The notes beneath the pieces were generated by a model. The model was not told the DNA's origin, did no database searches, and worked only from the letters and a program-made list of their open reading frames with translations. A stretch of 64,000 bases of DNA from Gracilaria gracilis. Taxonomy: Eukaryota; Rhodophyta; Florideophyceae; Gracilariales; Gracilariaceae. The translations under genes were made by a program, and so were the position numbers. How positions within the stretch are numbered: position 1 is the stretch's first letter; each line of letters opens with the position of its first letter. The stretch is from positions 434,001 through 498,000 of the forward strand of contig JARGSG010000209.1 in NCBI GenBank assembly GCA_030374805.1, read 5' to 3'. Below are positions 1-10,236 of this stretch, piece by piece.

Positions 1-938
1 GTGATCATGTCTTCATCTTCATGTGCGGCAAGAACAATGTTCAGCTCATTGACAAAGTCAGATTCGTCCGCCGCGACAAGCGCCCTTGCCTCGGCTGGAG
101 TAGTCGTCCAGATAACATTCCCAACAGGTGCCACAGCGTCTTCCGTCGCAACGGGCAACACGGCTACCGGCCCTGTAGAAACGAAGCGCTGATATGCGGT
201 GGTAGTAATATCCTTCAGTTGAACATTGGCAACAACAGCGCTTTGCCCGTAACCGTATTGAAACCAGTCCGCGTCACACATAGTTCGTACACGCGAGCGA
301 GATCCATCACAGGCGGCAATAAGCCGACAACGAATACGTTCACCGGATTCGAGCTCGACAACAGGCCACGGCGCTGAATCCCCTACGTTGATCGACTCTT
401 TTGGTGCATCTCCTTCTTGCGGTTTAGCGGGTTCCTGAGGTAGACTATCATGATAATCAATAGACTTAACGCTTCCAGATATGATTTGAAGTCCTGAGCT
501 GCCATCAGTCAGCAATTCATTCATACGACGAAACATTGCATTTCGAAGCGTGTCATTGTCCAGAACATAACCCAAACATTCATGGCCAATGTCATTGGCG
601 TCAAATACAATAGTGCCAGCAGGGGATGCGGACGCCTTTGTGTGTGCCTCGCCGATTGGCAAAGGTTGCGGATGATCCCAAACAAACATCTTGTCGAAAG
701 TGGCAACGCGCTGGTCCGGAATGCGGGGCCACACACCGATGTCATCCAAGAACGTCTTCGAAGACGGCGTGATGGTTGAGGTTCTCAACGAAGTGGAAGG
801 CCATGATTCGATCGAAGGCACAGCTGGATCAATCAAAACGACGCGTAAACTCCTCGCAAACGGATGCGAACTCACAGCAGTGGCCAAAGAGGCGCCGACC
901 AAGCCTCCCCCCACGACGAGCAAGTCTGCGTTCAGCAT
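1..938 (-). CDS. COQ6: COQ6-like ubiquinone biosynthesis FAD monooxygenase, N-terminal part (C-terminus beyond window)
   Basis: This is a continuous minus-strand frame of about 312 codons, open to the window edge. Right after the first ATG (936-938) it has a beta strand and the FAD-binding Rossmann motif GGGLVG (residues 9-14), followed by an acidic VVLIDP strand end. Further on are the COQ6/UbiH-type signature GYGQSAVVANVQL and the block RFVSTGPVAVLPV. The family hydroxylates the ring of the coenzyme Q precursor on the matrix side of mitochondria, with reducing power from ferredoxin. The frame stays open about 60 codons upstream of the ATG to a TGA, without another ATG. No mitochondrial presequence is visible at this start, so a short upstream exon cannot be excluded. 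The active-site second half lies outside the window. Confidence 0.85.
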   Translation of the reverse strand, partial: MLNADLLVVGGGLVGASLATAVSSHPFARSLRVVLIDPAVPSIESWPSTSLRTSTITPSSKTFLDDIGVWPRIPDQRVATFDKMFVWDHPQPLPIGEAHTKASASPAGTIVFDANDIGHECLGYVLDNDTLRNAMFRRMNELLTDGSSGLQIISGSVKSIDYHDSLPQEPAKPQEGDAPKESINVGDSAPWPVVELESGERIRCRLIAACDGSRSRVRTMCDADWFQYGYGQSAVVANVQLKDITTTAYQRFVSTGPVAVLPVATEDAVAPVGNVIWTTTPAEARALVAADESDFVNELNIVLAAHEDEDMI

Positions 939-2198
939 GAGCCAGGGCAGCACCAAGGCCAGGTTGTCGCTTAGCAGTGCAAAGTTAGCACCACAGGCCA
1001 CGGTGGACGATCCTTTGGCAGCAGGTGAAAGGCGCTCCAGCAAAAAAAAAAAGTCCACCAAAAAGCACGGCGCTTTAACGAGTTTGCCAAACAAAACCAA
1101 AATATTACGACGAGCGAGTCACTTGTCAACGCACGGCGCAGCGGCGGCGGAGCCGCGGTGGATCGAGTGCACGAAAAATCGAAAAAGGCACCCCTCCATC
1201 CGTCACCTCGCGTCAGGTGACTCCGTCTCCACCAGAACCGCTTCCGTAAATGGCTCTCGCCTCTATCACAGATACTCTGCAGGCTCCTTCGAGATAACCA
1301 TCTTACCTATTCCCAGAAAAGAAGAGGCTCTCATTTGCTGTACATCGCCCGGGTCTCAGCTATCTTACCACTATGCCCTCAGGTGCAACGCTCCATTTGG
1401 GCAGCAGGGACTTAATCTCCCCAAAGCCGAAGGTGATCGTCCCTGCAGCTCATGATCGTAATCATTAAAGAAACTCTTTCTGTACACTGAACATTGTGCT
1501 TTCTTTCCAGCCTTCCGCGTTTTAAGTTGGCAAACAGCAGCAACCTGCTAAGCAAGTGCCTGTTGAATTGAGCAGATGATGGTTCACAAATCAGACTACT
1601 TGCCTTCGAAACGTAGGCATTCATTCACACCCATGTGGTGCTCCAATCTTCAAAGAACTGATTCCGGACTACCTTATCAGATATCACAACATCTACACAA
1701 AAGGGTAGGTTCCTTCAAGCGCGGCATCTTAGTAACCGTGTCAGCAGATTCCGCGAGCCTAACCCCGTGGCAACCATATTGCTAGAAGACTTCTTTCTTT
1801 GACGCGGTTGCTTCTACTACTCACGCCAGTCACAAATGGAACGATAGGCACCCAAACCATCGTGTTGTTATGTTCAAGAGTCCTACCCAATTCCATATCC
1901 ATTGCATAAAACAAAACAAAAAAGCAACACAACATTAAAAGCATCACAAAAGCAAACCAATTCCATAGCATCTTGCCCGTCCCTACTATCACGTATACTA
2001 CAATACGCTTGACCAAACTTCATTTATCCCGCACTTCCTTCCATGATCGTCCATCCCTCTGAACCTTTTGTCCCAGTCACCAAAGTGCACTCAGGGAGTA
2101 AACACAAACCAGTACCCTCAAAAAAAAAGGGACCAATATGTCCAAACCAACAAACAAACAAACATCATATATCTTTATCATCGCCGTCACATTTGTAT
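939..2198. other. Intergenic region between COQ6-like and SPEN-like genes
   Basis: This stretch holds the presumed promoter and 5' leader of the minus-strand COQ6-like gene and the 3' flank of the minus-strand SPEN-like gene. The part nearest the COQ6-like gene is GC-rich (about 1130-1260) and the rest is more AT-rich. Several short ORFs exist, but none has a convincing ATG start or recognisable protein. A short plus-strand run of CAAA repeats sits near 2150-2165, just outside the SPEN-like stop. Confidence 0.5.
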
Positions 2199-5100
2199 TC
2201 ACTTCTTCTGCGACGCCGATTTCGGACCCACGACAAGAAGAAGTGAATCATGCCCAGTGAAATCCTGGTAACGCCACGGCAGACGCAGCTTCTTGAATAC
2301 GTAAGGATTGGGTGGAATGCACAAGCTCAAGTACTTTTGACCCTCCCACACATAACGTCCGATTCCAAGACGCTGCTTGTTGCGCAGAGATTGAAGTATG
2401 CCCTTAAAGTATTCCCTGCTCCTTGGCGCCCTCTTGTCCGTCGGCGTAGAGTCCATACCACTGTTCTCCTCTTCCTGTGCCTTCACCACTACAACCACGG
2501 CCTCTGACGTCAACAAGTGATCAAATGTTTCATCATCAAACCTACCTCGAAACTCCACTTTCACGTCTGTTGGGATCGCCGCGACAGCTTTCTTCACATA
2601 TTCCTCCCCCTGTGTCGATCGAAGCACCAGGTAGCCGTTGCAAGCCGCCTTCGAGCCTTTCGACAGCGTACCAGTCCATACTACAGGCGGAAGTGGATCG
2701 GTGTTCTCCCTGGTGGTATACTTCAACACCTGAGGTTCACACAGGCTTTTCAGATTGCCGCAAAAATCGGCATAGTTCTGCCCGTCGCCATCCTTGGAGC
2801 CACGACCGGTAATCGCAGAGCGAAGAGACTCAAGTCGTTCGCATATCTGCGGCAACTCGGGGTCGGGCGTTCCCTTCTTCCCCTTCACGATTGAAGTTTC
2901 TCCAGGCGGAGGAGTCATGGGCGACACATAAAAGCGGTCAGTTAACGCTGCTTGAAGAGAAGTGGGAACCTTACCGCTGCTAGGGGTATCTTCAGAGCGT
3001 TTCACTTTCTTTGCACACGTTCCATCGTCATCGTGGCCAGACCGCGGCTGTGGCAGTGAAAGCGGCCGTTTCTTGAGAGAAGAAGACGAAGGACGAGCAG
3101 TTAAACCTCTCAAACTTATGGCGGACGGAAGCCTTGCGTTTGGCAGGTCAAGAACCTCTCGCATCGTCTTATCATGGCTGTTTCCACCGTGCACCTCAAC
3201 GGTACAGTCATCGATTGGGATGACATTTAGCTCCTTCAAGCCGATGTGCGAAAGGGCATTCTTCACAAGACGTTCTTCAATTCGGTCATGCGGTCCGACA
3301 AACTGAACGCGCCACTCTTCTCTGCCATTGTACCCACGGGCTTCACGATCGCCATCGCGTCTTTGATGGTCATTGCCACTCTCGCGACGTTCGCGATCGC
3401 CACCGTCAAAGCGGCGACGATCCGGTGGGCCTTCCTCATCGTCACGACCATCCCTGTCTCGTCCACCACCGCCACCTCGGCCGCCTGGCCCACTAAAGTC
3501 ATCATGTGGAGATCGGCGAGAACGGCCACCCATGTCATTCGCATGGTTGCGGCTGGGGATGTACGACACAGTCGCATAACGAGAGTGAAGCAGAGGCCTA
3601 CCGTCAATGTCCAGCAGGCGAACCAAGAAGCGCGAGTCCTCGATACCAAGCAACAATTGGTCAGACTGCTTGAGTTTGATGTAAAGAGACTCGACGCCGT
3701 AGTTACGACGCATGTCGTCAATGATATCTTCCGGGACAAAACCCGGCTGAAGCTTCTGCACTCTTGCCACCGAAGGGACTTCCAACGGCAAGATGTTCAC
3801 CTTCCGGGTACTGATCGTGATGGAGTTCATGGCCAGCGCCTTCGAGTACGAGTCCTCATCACGGAACACTACAATACAGGCGCCGCAGCGTCTGCCGACT
3901 GGCGTGATTTCCTTGATCCTCAACGCATCATTCAGGTCCTCTAGAGTACGAGCGAGCGTATCTACGACACGTTCACGGTCCTCACAGAACGGCAGGTTGG
4001 TCAACACGGTAGTGACAGCAGGGTCGAGAGGCGGGTCCATTTTCCTCTCACGGTCATATCGGGGATCAGCCTGTTCACGGTCGTAGCGACTCCCTCCGCG
4101 CGACTCACGTCGGTAGTCGCGTCCATAGTCCCTGTCACGGCGATGGTAGTCGCGTTCATACCTGCCATCATAATCGCGGCGATAGCGGTCTCTCCTATCA
4201 TAATCGCGTTCATATTCGCGGTCGCGGTAGTAGTCGGGCGAGTAACGACGGTCGCGATGACGATCGTACGCGTCATCATAGCCGGCGCCACGGCGGTCAC
4301 GACGATCATACTCATGTCGATCGTAGCGTCGCTCACGCTCAAAACGAGCAGGCGGAGAGCGAGAGCGACTATGACCCCTAGCCCTGGACGAAAAGCCATT
4401 TCCAACGTCGCCATTACGGTCGCCATCAGCACGACGGTCATAACGTTTGGGCGATTCATTTCTCGTTCGTCTATCATACTCATCCCTGCCATGACGGTCC
4501 ACTTCATCTCTCGAGCGCTCCGGGTGACGGTCTGCCGAGTCTCTTCCCTCAAGGCCACGTTCGTCTCTCAGACGATCATCACGCGGCGCTCTGTCGTCGC
4601 GATGGGGGCGGTCATCTCTATCCCTCGCCCTGTCATCACGAGGCGGTTCATCGCGATAACGATCATCACGAAAGCGATCATCCCGACCAGGCGCACCGCG
4701 TCTGTCACCATCTGGCGGCAAAGCATTATCACGATACTCTCTAGTCCTCGGCGTACCGCGACCCTGAGCGGTGGCAATGCAAATGGTGAGTCCAGGCAAC
4801 GAACGGTCCTTGTCAAGGGCCCTTCTGAACGAATCCTCGTCTGCAAAGTCGACGAACCAAGTATTCATATCCGGCGGGCCTCCTTTAACCGGTCTGGAGC
4901 GCGCGTCCACAATGCTACATCCACGGAAGAGCTCGCGCACATCCTTCTCACTGGACGGACGCGGCATACCGCGCACGCACACGGTACGCTGATCCTCCGG
5001 CATAGTGGACACTCTGAGCTTGCGTCCACGGAACTCGGCGCCATCCAAATCAAGCGCGACATCGACCGAACGCAAGTCAAGCACGTACACATAAGCGTTT

Positions 5101-5414
5101 CCATTGACGCGATTGCCCGGCGAAACCTTGACCAGGGACACGCGCTTGACGTCGACGCCAGCGGCACGGAAGAAGTCGTCGATATCATGTTCCGTGGTGT
5201 TGTAGTCCAGGTTGGCCAACAGAATGCGCGGCACGGGCGGGTCAGCCCCACCGCCACCGCCACCGCTGCCGCCGGCCGGCGGCGGCGGCGGGGCGGAGCG
5301 CGGCGATATGGGCGGCTCATCCGGCACGGACAGCCGCGGCTTCTTGCCTGGGCGCGGGTCACGCAGACGGTCGTGCGACCACTCGGCGTCGCGCTCGGCG
5401 TGTTCGTTCACCAT
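2199..5414 (-). CDS. SPEN-family RNA-binding protein (RRM repeats, RD-rich region, SPOC domain)
   Basis: The predicted protein is 1071 aa and intronless as read. After a Pro/Gly-rich N-terminus come RRM1 (about residues 62-135, strand RILLANL) and RRM2 (about 143-220, VCVRGM). A long Arg/Asp/Tyr-rich tract follows, then an RRM-like domain (TTVLTNLPF to about VNILPL) and a C-terminal SPOC domain ending in LGIGRYVWEGQKYLSL and LRLPWRYQD. Spen proteins are nuclear. They bind RNA through the RRMs and recruit corepressors or RNA-modification factors through SPOC. I chose the ATG at 5412-5414 because its context GCCACCATGG is a perfect Kozak match. The frame is open another 228 codons upstream, but that extension is low-complexity promoter DNA. 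The gene is divergent from the neighbouring hydrolase. Confidence 0.85.
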   Translation of the reverse strand: MVNEHAERDAEWSHDRLRDPRPGKKPRLSVPDEPPISPRSAPPPPPAGGSGGGGGGADPPVPRILLANLDYNTTEHDIDDFFRAAGVDVKRVSLVKVSPGNRVNGNAYVYVLDLRSVDVALDLDGAEFRGRKLRVSTMPEDQRTVCVRGMPRPSSEKDVRELFRGCSIVDARSRPVKGGPPDMNTWFVDFADEDSFRRALDKDRSLPGLTICIATAQGRGTPRTREYRDNALPPDGDRRGAPGRDDRFRDDRYRDEPPRDDRARDRDDRPHRDDRAPRDDRLRDERGLEGRDSADRHPERSRDEVDRHGRDEYDRRTRNESPKRYDRRADGDRNGDVGNGFSSRARGHSRSRSPPARFERERRYDRHEYDRRDRRGAGYDDAYDRHRDRRYSPDYYRDREYERDYDRRDRYRRDYDGRYERDYHRRDRDYGRDYRRESRGGSRYDREQADPRYDRERKMDPPLDPAVTTVLTNLPFCEDRERVVDTLARTLEDLNDALRIKEITPVGRRCGACIVVFRDEDSYSKALAMNSITISTRKVNILPLEVPSVARVQKLQPGFVPEDIIDDMRRNYGVESLYIKLKQSDQLLLGIEDSRFLVRLLDIDGRPLLHSRYATVSYIPSRNHANDMGGRSRRSPHDDFSGPGGRGGGGGRDRDGRDDEEGPPDRRRFDGGDRERRESGNDHQRRDGDREARGYNGREEWRVQFVGPHDRIEERLVKNALSHIGLKELNVIPIDDCTVEVHGGNSHDKTMREVLDLPNARLPSAISLRGLTARPSSSSLKKRPLSLPQPRSGHDDDGTCAKKVKRSEDTPSSGKVPTSLQAALTDRFYVSPMTPPPGETSIVKGKKGTPDPELPQICERLESLRSAITGRGSKDGDGQNYADFCGNLKSLCEPQVLKYTTRENTDPLPPVVWTGTLSKGSKAACNGYLVLRSTQGEEYVKKAVAAIPTDVKVEFRGRFDDETFDHLLTSEAVVVVVKAQEEENSGMDSTPTDKRAPRSREYFKGILQSLRNKQRLGIGRYVWEGQKYLSLCIPPNPYVFKKLRLPWRYQDFTGHDSLLLVVGPKSASQKK

Positions 5415-6234
5415 GGTGGCGACGTGAGGAAGCGGTTCAAAAGCGGGCGGGGCGCGAAGACGAAATGCGCAAAAACACGCGGCGAGGCGCGGCGGGTGAA
5501 CGGCGGGCGGGGGGGAGGGAGGGGGTGGGGGTGGGAAAGGTCTCTCGTTCTCTCCGTTTGTACAGGCGTGCAGCAACAAGCGACGCGAGCGGGCGCAAGG
5601 CGAGCGGGGCGCGCGGTGAGGAGCGCGAGGAAGGGAGGGGGGGGAGGGGGGTGGGAGGGGAAAGCGCGGGAGAAGGCGTGGTGCAACAAGCACTGGCGCG
5701 ACGGCTAACGGCGGCGCGAACGGAAGATGAGCGACGCGCGAAGAAGGACGCGGGCACAAACTGTGAACGGCGGGGCGTCGGCGGCGACGAAGCGCGCCTG
5801 TGCGTGAGCCAAAAAGTAGCAAAAAAAAGGCGCCAAAAGTTTTGGCGCAGCTGTTCCACTTTTTTTCGTGTCCACGTCGGCACGGCGGCCATGAGTCATG
5901 ATGGTGCATCAGGTTCAATTGCCAAGCAGCTCGACGCCCGCTCGACGGCTTTGATCCGCACCACCTCCACACGCATGCGGCGTGTGCGGCGTGTATGGCG
6001 TGTGCGGCGTGTACAGGTGCCACGGCGCGTCTTTTTGCATCGTGTCGCCAAAGATTCGGGGCGTATCTAACCTTACTAGCTCTACGCTCACCAGCCATGC
6101 GTTACCAGGGGTAGCATTCGCGCGCATGCGATTTGCCGTTGATTTGCCAACACAACCGTCAGCCGCATCCGCAAGGCGGCACCCCTTGCGGCCGCCTGTG
6201 CTATCGCCGCGGCCGCCGCTCCGCCGCCCGCGCC
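5415..6234. promoter_or_regulatory. Shared bidirectional promoter region with G-runs and CpG-rich sequence
   Basis: About 820 bp separate the two divergent start codons. On the plus strand it contains dense G-runs at about 5499-5536 and 5630-5663, both fitting a G-quadruplex pattern. A GCGGCGTGT-type imperfect tandem repeat lies at about 5972-6017. ORFs cross this region on both strands, but they are compositionally forced by the GC-rich sequence and have no recognisable domains. I see no clear TATA box. Confidence 0.5.
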
Positions 6235-7290
6235 ATGCCACTGCGCCTCGCCGTGCGTCTGTCGTTGCTGCTGCTGCGTCTAGCGTCGCACGCCACCTTC
6301 TTCCTGGAGGCGCAGCGGCTGTTGCTGCGTCTCGTGCGCCCCATTGCCCCACACCACCTGCACCGCGCAGAGCGCCAGTTGCTTTCCACCGTTCACGCCC
6401 CGTTGCGTCACCTCTTTGTGCGCGATGGCCATGGCCATTCCATCCATGTTATTCACGCCGCCGCGTCCTCCGCCGCGTCGCCGCGACACGTCGTGTTGCT
6501 ACACGGTCATTCCATGTCGGCCGCCTTTTGGTACCGCAACTTTGACCACCTCGTCGCCGCCGGCTGCGACGTGTGGGCCGTCGACCTACTCGGCTGGGGA
6601 CGTAGTGCCAGACCTTCCTTCCGCGGACATTCCGCCTTAGATGCCATACACTGGTTTCTGCGCTCCTTATCCACCGTGTTGGATGCGTTGCAACTGCCCA
6701 CTTTCACTCTGGTCGGACATAGTCTGGGTGCCTATCTCTCCGTCGAGTACACCAAGCTCCACCCGAAGCGCGTCGATCACCTCGTGTTGGTGTCGCCCGC
6801 CGCCGCGCTGCGCCCCGTGCCCATGCGCCGCGCGCTGTACTTCTGGCTGCCGCCGCAGAGCATTGTGCGACGAGGAGGTTTGCTCGGCTTTCTGTTCTTC
6901 GCGCTCAACTACCCCAGACACGAGATGTACGTGCGAGATCGTCTGAGGGAGTACACGTACCATCTGGCTGTGCAGACGCCGCCCAGCGGCGAGACTGCTG
7001 TGCGTCCCATTATTCGCTTTCGCGGCCTCACTCGCGCCGAGTGTGCTCGCCCTATTGCTGAGTTCCTTAGCGTGTTTTCGACGCCGGTGAGGATTGTGTG
7101 CGGTCGCTTGGATTCCTCCATTTGTGTTGATGATGTGTTTGCGTTGTTTGAACGCATGAAGCGCATGGGATTTAGCGTCGAGATGGATGTGGTGGAGCAA
7201 TGTGATCATTGCCCGTTTTTAGAGAAGCCGGCAGAGTTCTCGGCGATTATGGACGCCGTCATGAAGAGCACGCATCCCCACGCGTTTTGA
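6235..7290 (+). CDS. Alpha/beta hydrolase of the ABHD4/ABHD5-like class
   Basis: The predicted protein is 351 aa. The N-terminus is hydrophobic and Leu/Arg-rich (a membrane or organelle anchor, inferred). The oxyanion motif LLHGHS, the strand-turn AVDLLGWGRSARP and the nucleophile elbow GHSLG (Ser163) follow in order. Asp293 (GRLDSS) and His325 (CDHCPF) complete a plausible triad. ABHD4/5-type proteins are lysophospholipid or N-acyl-phospholipid lipases and lipid-droplet cofactors. Human ABHD5 lacks the nucleophile serine, but here it is present, so catalysis is likely. The ATG at 6235 was chosen because the 34 codons upstream (from 6133) are low-complexity. It is transcribed away from the SPEN-like gene. 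Confidence 0.75.
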   Translation: MPLRLAVRLSLLLLRLASHATFFLEAQRLLLRLVRPIAPHHLHRAERQLLSTVHAPLRHLFVRDGHGHSIHVIHAAASSAASPRHVVLLHGHSMSAAFWYRNFDHLVAAGCDVWAVDLLGWGRSARPSFRGHSALDAIHWFLRSLSTVLDALQLPTFTLVGHSLGAYLSVEYTKLHPKRVDHLVLVSPAAALRPVPMRRALYFWLPPQSIVRRGGLLGFLFFALNYPRHEMYVRDRLREYTYHLAVQTPPSGETAVRPIIRFRGLTRAECARPIAEFLSVFSTPVRIVCGRLDSSICVDDVFALFERMKRMGFSVEMDVVEQCDHCPFLEKPAEFSAIMDAVMKSTHPHAF

Positions 7291-7607
7291 ATGTGCGTGC
7301 TTCACATCCTTTGCTCTTGCTTGCTTTGCCTGTACCGTATATGTGTTGTACCGTATCAGAGGTGTACCGTTGTAGACCATGACGATGTGCAGCTCATCAG
7401 TTTTTTTTCTCCAGTGCCCTTTTATTCTTTTTTGTACGGCAAAGGACCACAAGGTCGACGCCGTGTTTCACTTTCACAATCTTGCTTGGCCCAAACTTTG
7501 TATCCCAAGATATTGTTAACAACATCAACGTTTTCTCTCTGTGCCGATTGTTTCCACAGTTGAAAGGTTTACAACGATAACCGTTTTGAGACGGGAAATA
7601 CTGCTTC

Positions 7608-7613
7608 AATAAA
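7608..7613 (+). terminator. Candidate polyadenylation signal AATAAA of the hydrolase gene
   Basis: An AATAAA hexamer lies about 320 bp after the hydrolase stop codon, in AT-rich DNA. Position and orientation fit, but there is no transcript evidence. Confidence 0.35.
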
Positions 7614-9828
7614 TAGTGTGACCCACGTTATTTGCAGTTACTGGGTGTATCTAACGCTAACGTTCAACGCTATCACTAATTGATCAAAGAGGAACAAATA
7701 CCTTGGTTATTGAGCGATCTCGTAAACGAACTGTGCCTCAGTGAAATTGGCCAAGTCATGTTTTTTAGCGAGTCTAATACAAGAAAACTAACAAATTTTC
7801 TCAAAAAATATTAGGGTCGCTGAGATGCTTTTCACAAAGCAACCACCGCGGTTATTGCAAAAAGAAAGCAATTACAGTGGTCGAAATTTCTATATCTCAG
7901 AAGGATCGAAAACGCTTCACGTCAGTAGGAAGCCGTTTGAGAGATCCTCCAGCCGCATCCATATGTAGTAGCTTCAGACCTCTATAGTGATGTAATTATA
8001 CAGCGCTATCTCAAAAATAAAGGACAATACGACAGAAAAACAAAACGAAATTTACTTATATCCGCAAATTTTTATACCATCAGCAACAGTAACATCACTG
8101 TAGTACTGCACTAATAGCTTGTCAGTGCACGTTTCTTTTCAATTACAGATACTAGACGGTCTGAAATAGAATGACACTGGGGTAGCGGTATTCATCGCGT
8201 AGGCGGTGGCGAGGCGAGTGGGCAGACGAGCGGGCCGGCGAAAGAAAAAGAGAGCGAGGACCAGCAAAACAAAAAAAAATGTTGTCTCCTCGTGCTGGCT
8301 CCCCCGAAACTCGCGCACGTTCTGCGGAGTCCCGGTTTAATATTATAGTGGTGTTAGACGCGCCTCTAGTGTCTATCGCACCAGCTCGTTGACCTCATAT
8401 GAGGTCAGCACAGATAGTGAAAGAAATGTAAAAAATTGGATAAAGCTTTGCACATAATTCAGCAATTCATTAGAAAACAGCTACAATTATGCAATCAAAC
8501 TAGTTTCATAACCCCAAATAACCGTTTGAAGCGAACCAATTCCAAGCAATAAGTGCTTTAGTAGTCATCTGATTGCATGTAGAATTACTATTTAGGTTTA
8601 AACGCCCCAAAATTCTACATATAACTTAAAAACTGCATATAATGCTTCAGAAGTACTGAATGTTTTTGTTGCTATAGTTCTTGACGATCAGCTAGTATTG
8701 AGAAAACGCACTTTCTAATATTAAATGAGCCAAACGTATGTGTGCAAGAGATATATAAGCATTCTGACTGCTTTTAAACACATTTAACATACTGGCCTAC
8801 GCAGAGAACATTCAATCTTTATAATACATTGAGTCACATGAAATCGTAAGGCAGTACCATTATCATGTTTGTTTTTGTTTCAGTTCCCATAATTGCACCT
8901 GAAAGAGCCTCAAAAACAGTTTTGGAACGTGGTAGTTTCACAAGTCTGCAAAAATGATATCTATAGCCTTCCAGATAGAATTTCCATTAAATTTGAGAAG
9001 TCCGGCATTTCAAAGTTGTGGAAAAACTATTGTAAATTATACCAGGCCCTTAACACCCTTTATTCTGAGAGCAATTTGAAACAGGTTGAATATATTTTGT
9101 CGAGGTTTTCTGGTTTACTTTAGGAAGAAGGATAGAAAAACTTCTTTTCGTTGAAGAAGTGAAAATTTGATTAAAATTTCTAATGTAGCAAATATATCTT
9201 TTCCCCAATTACTACTCAGCGTCGTTCTTTGTACTAGATGTTCTACTCCGCCATGAATTTGATGCCGAATGCGGTTCTAGAGAGGTGCTTTAGAGACTCT
9301 GAACTGGTTTACATCAATTTTTATAAAGTGTTATATTTTGACCTCATATGAGGTCAGTTGTCAAATAGACACTAGCACGGTGGCGCCCCGGAGCCAAAAG
9401 TGATAGGGCGCTCAGGGGGCTGCGCACATGAGCGCGTAGTGATGGCTGACAGGAAGAAACCCGCCAACGGTAGTCGGGTCTCAAGCACCGTCTAGAGCTG
9501 TCCATACCCCTCCTGTTTCTCTGCATTAGATTTCAGAGCAAAAAATGCTAAAAACATTTAATCGCGCGCCCAATCGTCCAGCCACCTGGCAGTGGTCGGG
9601 GTAGTATTTGACAATGCGCGCTACTGCTGTGGCGTTGTCGCTCCTCCGGCGACAACTGAGCTTGCATAGCTACAGTTGTGTCGCGGCTCGGTCAGTTTTG
9701 TTGCGCGCGTTTCCTGAAGGGCTCCGAAGTCAACAGACATTGTTGCGGCTCGGAAAACGCGCGTAATACAGAAGGTATGTTATTGACTCAACCCGTGTGG
9801 AGTGTTTCTTATTAAGTAGAAAGAAACG
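7614..9828. other. AT-rich gene-poor intergenic region
   Basis: No supported gene was found. A 76-codon open stretch at 8893-9123 lacks an ATG. Two copies of an 18-bp palindrome lie here (listed separately). The stretch 9590-9770 is GC-rich and contains partly complementary GCGCGCGTTTCC and GGAAAACGCGCG segments that could form a hairpin. I recognise no RNA gene. Confidence 0.5.
8366..9375. repeat. Inverted pair of ~40-bp ends around an 18-bp palindrome (possible MITE or decayed DNA transposon)
   Basis: The perfect palindrome TGACCTCATATGAGGTCA occurs at 8390-8407 and again at 9339-9356. Outside the left copy is CTAGTGTCTAT (8366-8376). Outside the right copy is its exact reverse complement ATAGACACTAG (9365-9375). 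The two ends therefore form an inverted arrangement enclosing about 930 bp of AT-rich DNA. This looks like terminal structure of a non-autonomous or decayed DNA element. No target duplication was identified. Confidence 0.45.
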
Positions 9829-10236
9829 ATGTTGGTGAAGAAATCAAAGGCTATCCAAATCATTTGCGTCCGCAGCGCTGACATTGCTGCGTCGCATCGC
9901 GTAAACGAGGACCATGCGCGTGCGCAGTGACATTTCAGCAAACGATTGGCCTCGCTTCATGGCTTCGTTGGACTTGAGTACCTTCTCAAGAAGGGCGTTG
10001 CCAAAAATCGTATGCAGAAGCAAAGCCGCGACAAGGACTACGCCGTTATCGTGAAGGCTTGTATGCGGGAGAGTCGTAAGCGGCGTGCAGCGAAAAAACG
10101 CTTTGTGTTGCCCAATGACACGCACGTCCCTGACGCTTATGTACAAAACAAGTGGAGCATGAATTCGATTTTGCATGTTTCCCACGTGGACGAGGGTCAT
10201 CGCGAGCGGTACATGATTGAACACAGTGATGGTGAT
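9829..10236 (+). pseudogene. 5' part of a decayed gene split by a Ty3 retrotransposon (papain-like fold candidate at its 3' end)
   Basis: An ATG at 9829 opens a frame that meets an in-frame TGA at 9928. It then stays open without frame change to the retrotransposon insertion point at 10236 (136 codons). The segment is basic, rich in Lys/Arg (RKRRAAKKR), and I do not recognise it. The same frame resumes after the element at 21781, once the duplicated GTGAT is discounted. That continuity is the evidence that both parts were one gene. Host gene or cargo of an older transposon are both possible. Confidence 0.6.
10232..10236. repeat. Target-site duplication GTGAT, left copy
   Basis: GTGAT directly precedes the left LTR and is repeated exactly at 21776-21780 after the right LTR. 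Five bp is the usual size for Ty3 integrases. Confidence 0.9.

Noticed and set aside
691-1455. 254-codon plus-strand ORF
   Set aside because: It lies opposite the COQ6-like gene and its upstream region. The minus-strand frame has clear family motifs while this product is Ser/Lys-rich with none.
1759-2016. 85-codon minus-strand ORF with a hydrophobic stretch
   Set aside because: It lacks an ATG at its start and has no recognisable family. The hydrophobic run comes from an AT-rich T/A-skewed region.
4143-5708. 521-codon plus-strand ORF
   Set aside because: It is antisense to the RD-rich part of the SPEN-like gene. Its repetitive Ile/Val/Thr composition is the mirror of Arg/Asp codons.
5415-6098. 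N-terminal extension of the SPEN-like frame
   Set aside because: Low-complexity Pro/Arg/His sequence in GC-rich promoter DNA. The ATG at 5414 has a perfect Kozak context and directly precedes the conserved part.
8893-9123. 76-codon ORF after a polypyrimidine-CAG sequence that resembles a splice acceptor
   Set aside because: There is no ATG, a stop lies between the putative acceptor and the frame, and I recognise no homologous protein.
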